NCBI GenBank assembly: GCA_963573385.1
Contig: CAUYLG010070438.1
Location: 1-64,000 of the forward strand
From: Cacajao melanocephalus
Taxonomy: Eukaryota > Chordata > Mammalia > Primates > Pitheciidae
Direction: 5' to 3'
DNA: 64,000 bases
The notes below the pieces were generated by a model. The model was given only the letters and a program-made list of their open reading frames with translations, had not been told where the DNA came from and ran no database searches. Position numbers and translations under genes: made by a program. Below, in pieces: positions 29,946 through 44,239 of the stretch; position 1 is the first letter of the stretch, and every line of letters starts with the position of its first letter.

Positions 29946-31844
29946 AATTAACATTTCATTTTAACAAATGAAAGTACACAATTTTACAGCAGTCCCTTTT
30001 TAGTCCAGTGTTTTATTTAAAGAAATGGGAGTAAAAAGATTTACATTAATGGAGCTATCAACTGAAACAGTTATTTCTAAGACTTTTCTAAGACTTTTCT
30101 ACCATTAAGTCTTGAAAACTCCATATAATCCTCTTATCTCCTTAGAGAAAAAAATGTGTATTGTTGGTTTTGCCTTTATACACTGTATTGAAGTATTGTG
30201 CCGGACTTAGAGTGGGATTAATTTTCAGCTTAATGAGGACAAATAACAAGCCACCATTTAGCATTTGGAAGCCAAAAAAAGAAAGATGATTGAGGTCAGA
30301 ACAGATTAACACAAACACTGAACAGTTTCCAGCTGATGGGGTATATTATGAAACACAGGCTAGTTTTATCAATAACATTTTTCTACTTCACTAGCTTTAT
30401 TTAGCCAGAAGGCTGCAAAGAGGGACCACAGACCTCTTCACCATTACTTCACTTCTGTCAAGCTGTGAGGAAAATAGCAATAAAACCTCACTGAGCCCTA
30501 AAGGGCAACCATGAATAGATCTACTTCCTTTCCCTGCCTTTACTTCCAGACCTCTCTGATAATGTTTAATGCACATTAATTAAAGAATGCACTTTAATTA
30601 ATAGAAATATTTACATGCCTTCCTATTACTTCTCTAGGAATCAAGCAGATTGCCTCTTGGAATCAACTAGAAGAAAATTAGTGTTTTTGCCTAGTCAGAG
30701 GCAACTAGATCAGGTTATTATTAATACAGAGGAATATCTAGCTTATGTCACCTATACCCTCAATGAATCCATAGATACAGAGAATTTTTGATGCATTCGA
30801 CACAAAAATGCTAACAAAGACTTTACTTAATCTTCTTAGATCAATGTAGTAAAGGGAGGAATCGTACGTGTCCAGCATAATTCTTTAACACTTTTTCACT
30901 ACATAGGAATAGCCTGAGTTTCCCATGGTAATGTCAAAAACAAAAATAGTAGACCCTTAATGCTTAGTCGCATCAACATTTTTTCATACCTCCTAGCTGA
31001 GTCTGTCTTAACAGGTAGTCTTAATTCTCACTCTCTGGTGTACTCCGTCGATTTCTACCAAACTGCATTGTTAAAAAAAAAAAAAAGTTATCACCATCAC
31101 TATCATCTTTAATTTTTCTTCCATCCTTACCACAGATTTCGTATAAGATATTATTTCCAAGGTTAACTCAAAATTTAAAGAAACCTTGATGGGGTTGTCT
31201 GAGTTTAGATCTTTACATAGAATCTGAAATGGGCTCCTGAAGATATCATAGCATTGACCCACCTGTTTTAAAAACACTTCAGTGAAGGGAAGTGATAATA
31301 AGAAATCCCAAATGTCCAGCGCAATGCTGAGCACTGTTATTAATAATTCATTTCTGTTTGCCTAGTACCTCATCAGCCATTACAGTTTTGAAAGAATAAT
31401 CATATCATTTTCTTTTTGCAGCTCTTCAGAAATGCCACAATTCTCTGCTCAGTTCTTTTCCTAGAATGGCAATAGGCTAGAAAGTTCCTACGGTTGAAGA
31501 CTTCCTTTTATTTTATGCAGTAGTGACAACACTTTGGGAGAATGACATGTTTATAGTTTCAGTATCTTTCCAAACATTCTTGCCTGGCTTCACCTGCTCC
31601 GTAAGTACTTAAAATCCTGATAGAGCACTCAGTGAAATCAACTTGCAGTTTCAAAAATTTGGGCTGTTTTCAAGTCAATTTTGTTTTATAAAGAACTTAA
31701 ATATGGAATTTGTCCTTTGAAAAATTTAAGTTATTCCAAGACAAATAATCCAAGAGCAATCGCAGAATTTCTTGAGTGCTGAGAGAATGAGCAGCCAGGT
31801 GTGCAGGGAACCTCAATGCAATGCATACTTTTTATTTTCTCTTT
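29946..31844. other. AT-rich sequence, mostly featureless
   Basis: 1.9 kb without recognised genes or repeats. It contains a perfect hairpin of 11-bp arms at 30575-30602, listed separately. The 87-codon minus-strand frame at 31071-31334 starts within an A-run and has no recognisable motif. Confidence 0.5.
30575..30602. repeat. Perfect inverted repeat, 11-bp arms with a 6-bp loop
   Basis: The arms 'attaattaaag' and 'ctttaattaat' are exact reverse complements around the loop 'aatgca'. Each arm holds a TTAATTAA core, a homeodomain-type word. This is a direct observation; function is unknown. Confidence 0.9.
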
Positions 31845-31990
31845 GTGTTCAACAAAATTTTATTAAGCATCTATTAAACACCAGGCACAATGAAAAAGTA
31901 AGCTAAATGTAATACTGAAGCCCATAATCCAGTGAAAATTATAACAAATACGCAAATAGCTGTAATACATTATAATTGCCACAGCACAGG
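31845..31990 (-). mobile_element. Probable LINE-2 3' end fragment, reverse strand
   Basis: 'ttattaagcatctattaaac', then 'accaggcacaatga', resembles the inverse of the L2 end. The match fades after about 60 bp. Confidence 0.45.
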
Positions 31991-32096
31991 TGGAATAAAT
32001 TGGTATTAGCCACAGAAACTTTGATTTGCATGAAGGCTGGGGAAGCTTCCACAATGTAAGTTTTTTGTATGTGTTTTAGTTTTTAAATTAATTATT

Positions 32097-32445
32097 CATT
32101 TTTTATCTTTTATTTTAGATTCAGGGGTACATGTGCAGGTTTTTTGGTATAGGTAAATTTTGTGTCACAAGGGTTTAGTGCCTGGGTTATTTTGTCAGCC
32201 AGTAATAAGTATAGTACCTACTAGATAGTTATTCTATCCTCTCCCTCATCCCATCCTTCAGCCTCAAGTAGGCTCCAGTATTGTTTTCTTCTGTCTATGT
32301 GTAGTCAACATTTAGCTCCCACTTAGAAGTGAGAACACGTGGTATTTGGTTTTCTGCATTACTTTGCCTAGAATTGTAGCGTCCGGTTTCATTCATGTTG
32401 CTGAAAATGACATGATCTGGTTTCTTTCTATGGCAATTTATTCTT
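32097..32445 (-). mobile_element. LINE-1 3' end, reverse strand
   Basis: Minus-strand L1 3'UTR and the ORF2 C-terminus: 'ttcaggggtacatgtgcagg', 'tagctcccacttagaagtga' and 'catgttgctgaaaatgacat'. About 350 bp of an older 5'-truncated copy. Confidence 0.8.
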
Positions 32446-32854
32446 GAGGGTTAGAACACTGTTATTCTAAAGCATTCTGCAAGTAACCAAGCATCAAAAG
32501 CTAGTAGATCAGCTATCTGCTTCCTACAAAACAATGTGCATTACAGCATTTCAGAAAAAATAAGCCTTCAAATTTATCTTCCCATTTAAACAAGTTATAT
32601 TAAGAACCTTGTCAAAGGATCTAATTTAATACATTGTTTAGCCAGCATCAAGGTATTAGCAATTCCAGGCAGAAACAGGAAAAATTAGGAGGATGTGGAA
32701 GATAGAGGTTAGGAGTCCAAGAGGGCAAGAGTAAAGCATGGATGTGGGAGGACCAACCCAATGTTTATTTCAAAGAGAGTGCATCCAAATAAAGTGGGTT
32801 TATAAAAGGCAAAAGTCAACATTTTAGGTAATTCTTGAAACATTTACTTTTGCT
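32446..32854. other. Sequence without recognised features
   Basis: No gene or repeat recognised. Confidence 0.5.
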
Positions 32855-33330
32855 CACCCATTCAATTATGATTTCCAGAAGCACTTACACATCACTTGCA
32901 TGTGTAGATTTTGTACTGAATACTTAGGGAAAAGTAGAACAAAGAGATGTAATCACCCTCACTCCAAGGCTCCTATAATATTGTTGAAGAGGCAAATTCT
33001 CATTCTCATTCTCTCTGTCATCTGTCTATTTAGAATAGCCCTAAACTGTAATTTGCAGAGACTGAGGAAGAATTGCTAGATTGTGAGGAAGGGTGCACTT
33101 ATTTGAGGAGATGAGGTATTTATAGAGATTTTGAAATAGTGTCTTAATGGAGGATGTGTGGGAAGAAGGACAATCCAATCAGAGAAAATAACCATAGTGG
33201 CAAAATATAGCTATGTGGTAGGCAAAATGTATTCTGCAAATGGTATAAGGTATAAGAAACACAGTATGCATAGGAACTTGATAGGAGAGAAAGGTTAAAA
33301 GGCAACTTGAGATCAGATCGTGACTATGTT
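32855..33330 (-). mobile_element. Probable LINE-2 3' region, reverse strand
   Basis: It starts 'cacccattcaattatgattt' and then 'gaagcacttacacatcac', followed by decayed text compatible with an inverted L2 3' region ('gaggatgtgtgggaagaagg'). Strongly diverged; limits approximate. Confidence 0.42.
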
Positions 33331-33984
33331 TGTCACATTAAATACATTTTTTTACTATCTATCTTAGTAATAAGACAAATGTTTCTGATATAATGAGTGT
33401 ATACAAAAATTGTTGTGTATAATATATTCGAAGAGGAGAGATTAGAGTAAAAATTTAAAGAGTTCATTGGCTACTACAGTAACAGAAGAGAGAACCAATA
33501 CAGAAGAAATGGAAAGGAAGCAAGGGATCAGAGCATTGTCTCCTCAGACTTGTAGAACGTAAAACACTTGCTTGGAATGCTTTATTAAATATACATGATT
33601 TTATGAACCTATCATGAGATCTACAGATTTTATGTAGTGAAACTGATATAGAGCTTGGGAATTTGTTTTCAGAAATACCTCAGGTAGTTTTAATCCCCAG
33701 GAAAATTTGGAAAAACACTAAGGTAGAGGGTGTGTAATCAGGGTTGCTGCTGAGGAGTTGCCCAGGCATGCTAAGTAGGCTCAATTATTTGGATGCAGAT
33801 AAGAAGAGATGCCCATATTAATAGCATATTGCTTAATCAGTATATAAAGAAGTCAAATCCAGTGGTTGGATGCCAAATGGATTAATTTTGTTGTCTGCAA
33901 AATTGGACAAATAAAGTAGTAAAGAGAGCAAAGGAACAAGTAGACAATGGGTCTGGAGATATAACTTAAAAATTGTAAAATAGC
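33331..33984. other. Sequence without recognised features
   Basis: No gene or repeat recognised. The last 17 bases (33968-33984, 'aaaaattgtaaaatagc') form the left target-site duplication of the Alu that follows. Confidence 0.5.
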
Positions 33985-35826
<1,842 letters not shown>

Positions 35827-35902
35827 CTCTCTCTCTCTCTCCACCTCTCTCCTTCCTTCTCTTTCCCCTCCCCTCCTCTGTCTTCCTTTCCCCTCTTTCT
35901 AT
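35827..35902. repeat. Pyrimidine-rich (CT)n low-complexity tract
   Basis: A run of almost only C and T, (TC)n passing into CCTT/CCCT text, directly left of a reverse-strand Alu, where the complement of the Alu tail is expected. It may have grown from that tail. Confidence 0.85.
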
Positions 35903-36179
35903 ACAGAGTCTCACTCTGTCACCAAGGCTTGAGTGGAATGGTGTGGTCTAGGCTCACTACAGTCTCTGCCTCCTGGGTTCGAGCGATTCTCCTGCCTCAG
36001 CCTCCCAAGTAGCTGGGATTACTGGCGCCCACCACCACGCCCAGATAATTTTTGTATTTTTAGTAGAGACAGGGTTTCACCATGTTGGCCAGGCAGGTCT
36101 TGAACTCCTGACCTCGTGATTTGCCACCTCGGCCTCCCAAAGTGCTGTGATTACAGGCATGAGCCACTGAACCTGGCCT
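35903..36179 (-). mobile_element. Alu SINE (AluS-like), reverse strand
   Basis: Reverse-strand Alu from 'acagagtctcactctgtcac' to 'gagccactgaacctggcc'. Nearly full length, with moderate divergence. Confidence 0.94.
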
Positions 36180-37427
36180 ACTTTCATGAATTATGTTTGT
36201 TTCTGATCTAAAAGAAAGAGTTCTGATCATTCTTTGTCCTCTGGTATTGTCTGAAAGTTTTCTAAGGAATGCATTGCTAGTTCAGATCCCTGTACCAAGA
36301 CTCTATTCTTTGAAGCATCAACATTTAAGAGTACCAGGTACAGAACTTTCCATGAGGGCCTGTGATAGATTTTTACTGGAGGTCAATTTTCACTTCATAA
36401 CGTATAAAGAACTTTCAGACAAACATGAGAGGAAAGCAGAAACTATTTTTATGGTAAAATTGAAAGGCTGTGATTACTTTATTATGGTAACTAATAATAT
36501 CAGAATGGAAGACAGTAAAATTCTTTATTGGGATACAATAAAAAGTCTTTTATAAAGACTTGATCAATTTTTCCCTTGAGGATATAAAACGTGTTAAAGA
36601 GCAAAACATTGATTAATCTCTAGTGCTGTTCTCCAAAGTGTACAACTTTTAAAACATACTTACATTAATAATAGTTTGCCTGAATATAAAGAGATGTCAC
36701 TATATCTATTGTTTTATTTCCAGATTGCCTGTAAATTTGTATATGAGAAATATTGAAAGATAGTCTTTCCCAGTTACTGAAAATAAACACATCCTCACTG
36801 CTTCTTACAATGCTCTATAGGCTATGGCATGTTTCATTACAAGGAATTACACACATCCTTAGCCTTTACTATAGAATGTGATTCTCGTATTTCTTCAGCA
36901 GTGCATACAAACGATATCTAAATAAGCTCAAATGAATTTAGTTTATTGTGTATTAATTGGAACTCACTTTCTCTCACAATATTTCATTACGATGAGCAAG
37001 ACAAATTAAACTGTGTTTATACTTCTCTACTATAGCCTTCATTCTTTATAGTAAACATATCTTTGGATTGTGTACCCGGCACCTTAGTCCCTTAGGACCT
37101 CCTCCTTTCCATCCTATTCACATAAACATCCTGAAGAATGACATATGTTGCATGTACCTATGCCTGGTTGTGTTTTATTAGCCTAGGCATTGGTACTTGG
37201 CTTCAGCCAGGCCAATGATCCACTTCCCTAGAATTTTTGAACTTGTAACAGTGTCAGAAACAGACTTTTCTAGTTCCAGATTATGTAGTGTGTAAAATTT
37301 GCTATTATGATAATCTATTCTTCCATGTGAATAAACTCTATAAGCAATAAGATAAAATCTCGGTAGACAGAGAAACTGAAATGAAGCACTGACAGAAGCA
37401 TAGGGTTCAAAATGTTTACATCAGTGT
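36180..37427. other. Unclassified sequence with one 120-codon ATG frame
   Basis: No named repeat. The frame at 36193-36555 (plus) starts 13 bases after the Alu, encodes 120 residues and has an 'acaataaaa' word just before its stop. I do not recognise the product, see no domain, and see no splice or promoter support. It is more likely a chance frame than a gene. Confidence 0.4.
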
Positions 37428-37533
37428 TTGTTGAGGTAATGCAGGTGTTATGGCCATGAGCACATAGCTAGTAAGTAGAAGTAGTAGTTCTAAAACACAT
37501 TCTCAGCCCTTTTCCCACTATTCCACTCATAAA
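37428..37533 (-). mobile_element. MIR fragment, reverse strand
   Basis: 'tgagcacatagctagtaag', then a decayed 'ttctcagcccttttccc...ccactattccac', matches the inverted MIR core. Short. Confidence 0.55.
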
Positions 37534-37633
37534 AATTCCAAGAGAGCAGAGACGTTTATCTTGTTTGATTATAACTCTATCTTTAGTGAGTGGAATTATA
37601 AGTACTCAATAAATATTTTTAAATAAATAACTG
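37534..37633 (+). mobile_element. LINE-2 3' end, forward strand
   Basis: 'ccaagagagcagagacg', 'tttatcttgtttgatta', and a terminal 'agtactcaataaatattttt' give the L2 3' end in sense orientation, ending in its short A/T-rich repeat. Confidence 0.68.
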
Positions 37634-38357
37634 TGGAACACCCTACTTGGATTATTAGCCAAACTTAAGTAAGTTTTCTCATTCAGACAAAAGGTTGGGA
37701 GTAGCAGTAAAAGCTGGCATAGACACATGGGTTTTCTTTGCATAAAAATACAAAATTATCATGCTTAATATACTGGACTCATGATTAGTATATGGTGGTA
37801 CTACTGGAATTAAAATATATGTATAATAATTTTCCTTATGTAAACTGATTCTGGTATACTTTTAAAACCCATTTTTATATAATGGCAATAGCAAAGAATA
37901 ATGGCACTTCTATAAACACTTGCTCTGACGTTGAATCAGTGTTGGACAGATATGGTCTTATTGCTACAGTTACACATGCACATTCTAAGATCTACTATGC
38001 AAGAACTTATATTTTGGATTCAGTTTTTGGTCTTCTTACCATTTTCTATTTTAATAATTATCAATTGTATGAAAGATGGTGATTCAGTTGAGGGTCTTTT
38101 AAGAAAATATACAATAAAGGGGGTAACCTAAAACCCTGCATAATTTGTGCATTCCATTGATACAAAAACACAATTACTATATCTTCACATAATTTCTACA
38201 AAATGTATAATATGAATCATGTACTCATAACATTTTGAAAATGGAAATTTAAAAATGACACAAATTAGAAAGATAGCCAACACATTTTAGAATCTGAAAA
38301 ACATGGAAACTTTCCTTGTTTTTTTTTTTTTTGCGCTTATTGAAAGAAAAACGGATG
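37634..38357. other. AT-rich sequence without recognised features
   Basis: No gene or repeat named. A T-run sits at 38320-38332 shortly before the L1 5' end. Confidence 0.5.
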
Positions 38358-38865
38358 TGAGGGGGAGTGGCCAAGATGGCCGAATAGGAACAGCTCCAGA
38401 GCGCAGATCCCAGCAAGAGCTATGCAGTCCCAACCGAGGTACCAGGTGCATCTCAATGTGACTTGTCGGACAGCGGGTGTAGCCCAAGAGGGCGAGCTGA
38501 GGCAGAGTGGATGATGCCTCACCCAGGAAGTGCAACAAATCAAAGGACCCGCCCGCCAACCCAATGGAGGCCACTGGGCCTTTTCTAGCCACTCCAGCAC
38601 TCCGGTACTCTGGTTCAGATACCTGCACTTCTGCGGTCTTTACAGGGCACAGACAAGGAAATTCCCACTGGTCGGCCTACAAACGCCATGGGTTTCCAGC
38701 ATGGCTGTTTCAGCTGGTGCCACAAGTTTCCAGCACAAACCAGGAGCCAGGTGATCTGGCTCAGCAGATCTCAACCCCACAAACACTAACAATCTGAAAC
38801 CCACTAGCTTAAGAGTTTCACAGCCAGTGCAGCTGTCTGAACTTGACCCAGGACTGTTGAGCTCC
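38358..38865 (+). promoter_or_regulatory. Partial L1 5'UTR (promoter-containing part)
   Basis: The first ~500 bp of the 5'UTR remain. They align by eye with the inverse of 24431 leftward in this window, so the internal promoter start region is retained. The 'caagatggccgaatagg' word that overlaps the family's YY1 site is intact. Activity is not shown. Confidence 0.6.
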
Positions 38866-38982
38866 ATAGGGAAAAGGAACAACCAGTACCAGCCACTCCA
38901 AAAATGTACCAAATGGTAAAAACCATTGACACAATGCAGAAACTGCATCAACTAACAGGCAAAACAACCAGCTAGTATTAAA

Positions 38983-41900
38983 ATGGCAGGAAAAAATTCA
39001 CACATAACAATATTAAAGTTAAATATAAATGGGCTAAATGCCCCAATCAAAAGACACAGACTGGCAAATTGGATAAAAGGTCAAGAACCATTGGTGTGCT
39101 GTATTCAGCAGCCCCATCTCATGTGCAAAGAAAGACACACACAGACTCAAAGGGATGGAGGAAGATTTACCAAGTAGTTGGAGAGCAAAAGAAAGCAGGG
39201 ATTGCAATCCTAGGCTCTGATAAAATGGACTTCAAACCAACAAAGATCAAAAGAGACAAAAAGGGGGATTACATAATGGTAAAAGGATCACAGCAACAGA
39301 AAGAGCTAAATATCCTAAATATATACGCACCCAATACAGGAGCACCCAGATACATAAAGCAAGTTCTTAATGACCTACAAAGAGATTTAGACTCTCACAC
39401 AATGATAGTGGGAGATTTTAACACACCACTGTCAATATTAGATCAATGAGACAGAAAATCAACAAGGATATCCAGGACTTCAACACATATCTGGACCAAG
39501 CACACCTAATAGACATCTACAGAACTCTCCACCCCAAATGTACAGAATATACATTCTCAGCACCACATAACACATACTCTAAAATTGACCACATAATTGG
39601 AAGTAAATCACTCCTCAGCAAATGCAAAAGAACAGAAATCATAACAACCAGTCTCTCAGACCACAGTGCAATCAAATTAGAGCTCAGGATTAAGAAACAC
39701 ACTCAAAACTGCACAACTACATGGAAACTGAAGAACCTACTCCTGAATGACTACTGGATAAATAATGAAAGCAAGGCAGAAATAAAGATGTTCTTTGAAA
39801 CCAGTAAGAATGAAGACATAATGTACCAGAATCTCTGGGACACATTTAAAGCAGTGTCTAGAGGAAAATTTATAGCACTAAATGCCCCTAGAAAAGCGAG
39901 GAAAGATCTAAAATGCACACCCTATCATCAAAATTAAAAGAGCTAGAGAAGCAAGATCAAACGAATTCAAAAGCTAGCAGAAGACAAGAAATAACTAAGA
40001 TCAGAGCAGAACTGAAGGTGATGGAGACACAAAAAACCCTTCAAAAAAATAAATCCAGGAACTGGTTTTTTGAAAAGATCAACAAAATAGATCTACTGCT
40101 AGCCAGACTAATAAAAAAGAGGAATCAAATAGATGCAATAAAAAATGATAAAAGGGACATCATCAATAATTCCACAGAAATACAAACTACAATTAGAGAT
40201 TACTAAAAACAACTCTATGCATATAAACCAGTAAATCTGGAAGAAATCGGTAAATTCCCAGACACTTACACCCTCCAAAGACTAAACCAGAAAGAAGATG
40301 AATCCCTGAATAAACCAGTGACAAGGTCTGAAGTAGAGGCAGCAATTAATAGCCTACCAACCAAACAAATGTCCAGGTTCAGATGGGTACATAGCCAAAT
40401 TCTACCAGACATACAGAGATGAGCTGGTACCATTCCTTCTTAAACTATTCCAAACAATACAAATAGAGGGTATACTCCCTAACTCATTTTATGAGACCAA
40501 CATCATCCTGATACCAAAACCTGGCAGAGTCTCAACAAAAGAAGAAACCTTCAGGCCAATATCCATGATGAACATCGATGTAAAAATCTTCAATAAAATA
40601 CTGGCAAACTGATTGCAATAGCACATCAAAAAGCTTATCCATCATGATCAAGTAGACTTCCTCCCAGGATGGTTCAACATATGCAAATCTATAAGGCTGA
40701 TTCAACATATGCAAATCTATAAATATAATCCATCACATAAACAGAACCAAAGACAAAAACCAAATGATTATCTCAATAGATGCAGAGAAGGCCTTCAACA
40801 AAATTCAACAGCCCTTTATGCTAAAAACTCTTAATAAACTAGGTATTGATCGAATGTGTCTCAAAATAATAGAAGCTATTTATGACAAATCCACAGCCAG
40901 TATCATACTGAAAGGGCAAAAAGTGGAAGGATTCCCTTTGAAAACTGGAAGTAGACAAGGGTGTCCTCTCACTACTCCTATTCAACATAGTATTGGAAGT
41001 TCTAGCCAGAGCAATCAGGCAAGAAAAAGAAACAAAAGGTATTCAGTTGGAAAAAGAAGAAGTCATTGCGTCTATTTACAGACAGTGTTATAGTAGATTT
41101 AGAAGACCCCATTGTCTCAGCCCAAAATCTCCTTAAGATGATAAGCAACTTCAGCACAGTCTCAGGATACAAAATCAGTGTGCAGAAATCACAAGCATTC
41201 CTATACGCCAATAACAGATTAACAGTGAGCCAAATCAAGAGCAAACTCCCATTCACAATTGCTACAAAGAGAATAAAATACCTAGGAATACAATTAACAA
41301 AGATTCCCTCTTCAAGGAGAACTACAAACCACTGCTCAAGGGAATAAGAGAGGACACAAACAGATGGCAAAGCATTCCATGCTCATGGTTAGGAAGAATC
41401 AATATCATGAAAATGGCCATAATGACCAATGTAATTTATATAGTCAATGCTATCCCCATCAAACTATTATTGACCTTCTTTACAGAACTGGAAAAAACCA
41501 CCTTAAACTTCATATGGAACCAAAAACGGCCCTACAGAGCCAAGACAATCCTCAACAAAAAGAACAAAGCTGGAGGCATCATGGTACCTGACTTCAAATT
41601 ATACTACAAGGCTACAGTAATCGAAACAGCATAGTACTGGTACCAAAACAGACATATAGACAAATGGAACAGAACGGAGGCCTCAGAGAAATGTCGCATA
41701 TCTACAACCATCTGATCTTGGATAAACCAGACAAAAACAAGCAATGGGGAAAGGATTCCCTGTTTAATAAATGGTGTTGGAAAAACTGGCTAGCCATGTG
41801 CAGAAAACTGAAACTGGACCCCTTCCTTACACCTTATACAAAAAATAACTCCAGATGGATTAAAGATGTAAACATAAGACCTAACACCATAAAAACCCTG

Positions 41901-42772
41901 GAAGAAAACCTAGGTAATACCATTCAGGACATAGGCATAGGAAAGGAATTCATGACTAAAACACCAAATCAATGGCAACAAAAGCCAAAATTGACAAGTG
42001 GAATCTAATTAAACTTAAGAGCTTCTACACAGAAACAGAAACAATCAATCATTAGAGTGAACTGACAACCAACAGAATGGGAAAATTTTTTGCAAGCTAC
42101 CCATCAGACAAAGGGCTAATACCCACAATCTACAAAGAACTGACATTTACAAGAAAAAAACAACCCCATCAAAAAGTGGGTAAAAGATATGAACAGACAC
42201 TTCTCAAAAGAAGACATTTATGCAGCCAACAAACATATGAAAAAAATGCTCATCGTTACAGGTCATTAGAGAAATGCAAATCAAATCCACATTGAGATAC
42301 CATCTCACTCCAGTTAGAATGGTGATCGTTAAAAAATATGGAGACAACAGATGCTAAAGAGGATGTGGAGAAATAGGAATGCTTTTACACTGTTGGTGGG
42401 AGTGTAAATTAGTTCAACCATTGTGGAAGACAGTGTCGCAATTCCTCAAGAATCTAGAAATAGATACACCATTTGACCCATCAATCCCATTACTGGGTAT
42501 ATATATGTAAAGGATTATAAATCATTCTGTTACAAAGACACATGCACACGTATGTTTATTGTGGCACTGTTCACAATAGGGAAGACTTGGAACCAACTTA
42601 GATGCCCATCAATGATAGACTGGATTAAGAAAATTTGGCCCATATAAACCATGAAATACTATGCTGCCAAAAAAAGAATGAGATCATGTTCTTTGCAGGG
42701 ACATGGATAAAACTGGAAACCATCATTGTCAGCAAACTGACGCAAGAACAGAAAACCGAACACTGTATGTTC
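38983..42772 (+). pseudogene. L1 ORF2, inactivated
   Basis: The start at 38983 reads 'MAGKNSHITILKLNINGLN', the endonuclease N-terminus. The endonuclease word that normally holds the catalytic glutamate reads 'CIQQPHL', so that residue is gone. Frames shift near 39449 and several more times. The reverse-transcriptase catalytic motif is changed to 'FTDS'. A 28-bp tandem duplication at 40666-40721 adds another frameshift. C-terminal pieces are seen to about 42295 and beyond. Non-functional. Confidence 0.88.
40666..40721. repeat. 28-bp tandem duplication in L1 ORF2
   Basis: 'ttcaacatatgcaaatctat' occurs twice with a period of 28 bases. The flanking unit words are 'aggatgg' and 'aggctga'. Only one copy is present at this position in the L1 at 53838-57152. 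Confidence 0.9.
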
Positions 42773-43008
42773 TCTTAAGTGGGTGTCAAAAAATGAGAAC
42801 ACATAGACATAGGGAGGGGAACATCACACACTGGTGCCTGTCTGGGGTGGGAGACTAGGGGAAGGATAGCATGTAGATACCTAATGTAGATGACGGGGTG
42901 ATTGATGTAGCAAACCACCATGGCATGTGTATACCTATGTTACAAACCTGCACATTCTGAACATGTACATGTAGTTGAGAACTTAAAGTAAATAAAAAAT
43001 AAATAAGG

Positions 43009-44239
43009 AAGAATCTCACCTAGGAGATCTAAGATACAAGTTTGGAGCAAGAATACAAGAAAGGGAGATTGATGCTGATATGCAAAGAGGTATCCTGGAG
43101 CTTGTCAAACTTTTGTATTTCTGGCCTGGATTGTCCTACATAGGTACCAGATGGTCACAAATAAGAGGGATAAGAAGAATGCAGACCAGAGATTCTGGAT
43201 CAGTATATTTTACATTTTTCTTAAATAGGCCAAGTTGGGGCAGGTTTGGAGGACAATCAAGGCAAAAATGATGCAATTTAAAACACTTTTTAAATCATTG
43301 AGCAGATTAATTTTAATTTTGACTTTGTTTCTCTTTATTCGGCCTTCCTTAAAATAGGAATATGTCTGGAATGTATGGAGAATAGTGGTCAAGGCAGCAT
43401 TTGTGGATCAGGTTGAGAGAACAGTTAAGCTGCAAGCTCAGAGAATTAGAATCATGTCACTCAAAACATCCTGGCTTGTCTTTTCCTGAAATACGAAATC
43501 TTTGGAAAATTTGAAACAGAGGAATTAATAAGCGACTGACTTGCATTTCTAGAGGATAATGTGGGCTGTTGTGTTGAAAATAAGAGATAGGAGATAATGA
43601 TGGGAGATGAGTGAGCAGTCAGTGGTTACTGTACTTTATGGTGACTGGAAATAAAATGCTTACAGTAGAACTGGGAGAAGAATTGCATTCTAGATTCTGG
43701 ATTCAGATACACAAGTACTTTGAACTTTTGGAAATGAGGAAACTGAAGCTAATTTCAAGGACAAAGCTCTGAAAATAATTCTTGATTTTATATCACCTAT
43801 TAGTTCTTACCGATTCTTCTGATTAAAAGTGGTATAGTTGCATAATACAGCAGATTAAATTGGCTATCAGCATATGATTTATTAGAAGTATGAAATTCTA
43901 AATTTTTAGTTGAAAAGTTTCACTGTATGCTTTGGTAATTTTGCAAAATGTGTGCGATGGTTTGACTGACGTGTACATTATCCTGCTAGTACACTGTCAT
44001 AGTTAAGTATTAAAGCAATCAACACTAGAAAAATAAATCCAATTTATTTGGGGTCATATTATTCGTTCATTTATATAATTCACTGTAATGAATAGAAAGT
44101 CACTATGACACAGCAGATGAAAATTATGACCAGAATTTTTAACTTTAAAAAATCACTAATTCTTCAGACAGAATAGTTACAAGTTAGTCACGTACAATTT
44201 TGCAAGACAGAGTTATTTTCATTATAAATATTGCGTTAT
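43009..44239. other. Sequence without recognised features
   Basis: 1.2 kb with no gene or named repeat. The texture suggests old interspersed sequence in places, but I cannot assign a family. Confidence 0.45.

Larger units (their letters stand above)
38358..43008 (+). mobile_element. LINE-1 with intact ends but lacking ORF1 (internal deletion)
   Basis: The 5' end 'gggggagtggccaagatgg' and a 3'UTR with an A-rich tail are both present, yet the element is only about 4.65 kb. 5'UTR sequence runs to about 38865, then jumps to the last bases of ORF1 ('ggaacaaccagtaccagcc', 38876 on). About 1.4 kb is missing compared with a full-length relative. ORF2 follows. The 3'UTR carries an extra 'acatgtacatg' partial duplication near 42960. 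No target-site duplication was found by eye. Confidence 0.9.

Noticed and set aside
38358..43008. Target-site duplication for this L1
   Set aside because: I compared the flanks at about 38335-38357 and 43000-43025 by eye and found no convincing matching pair.
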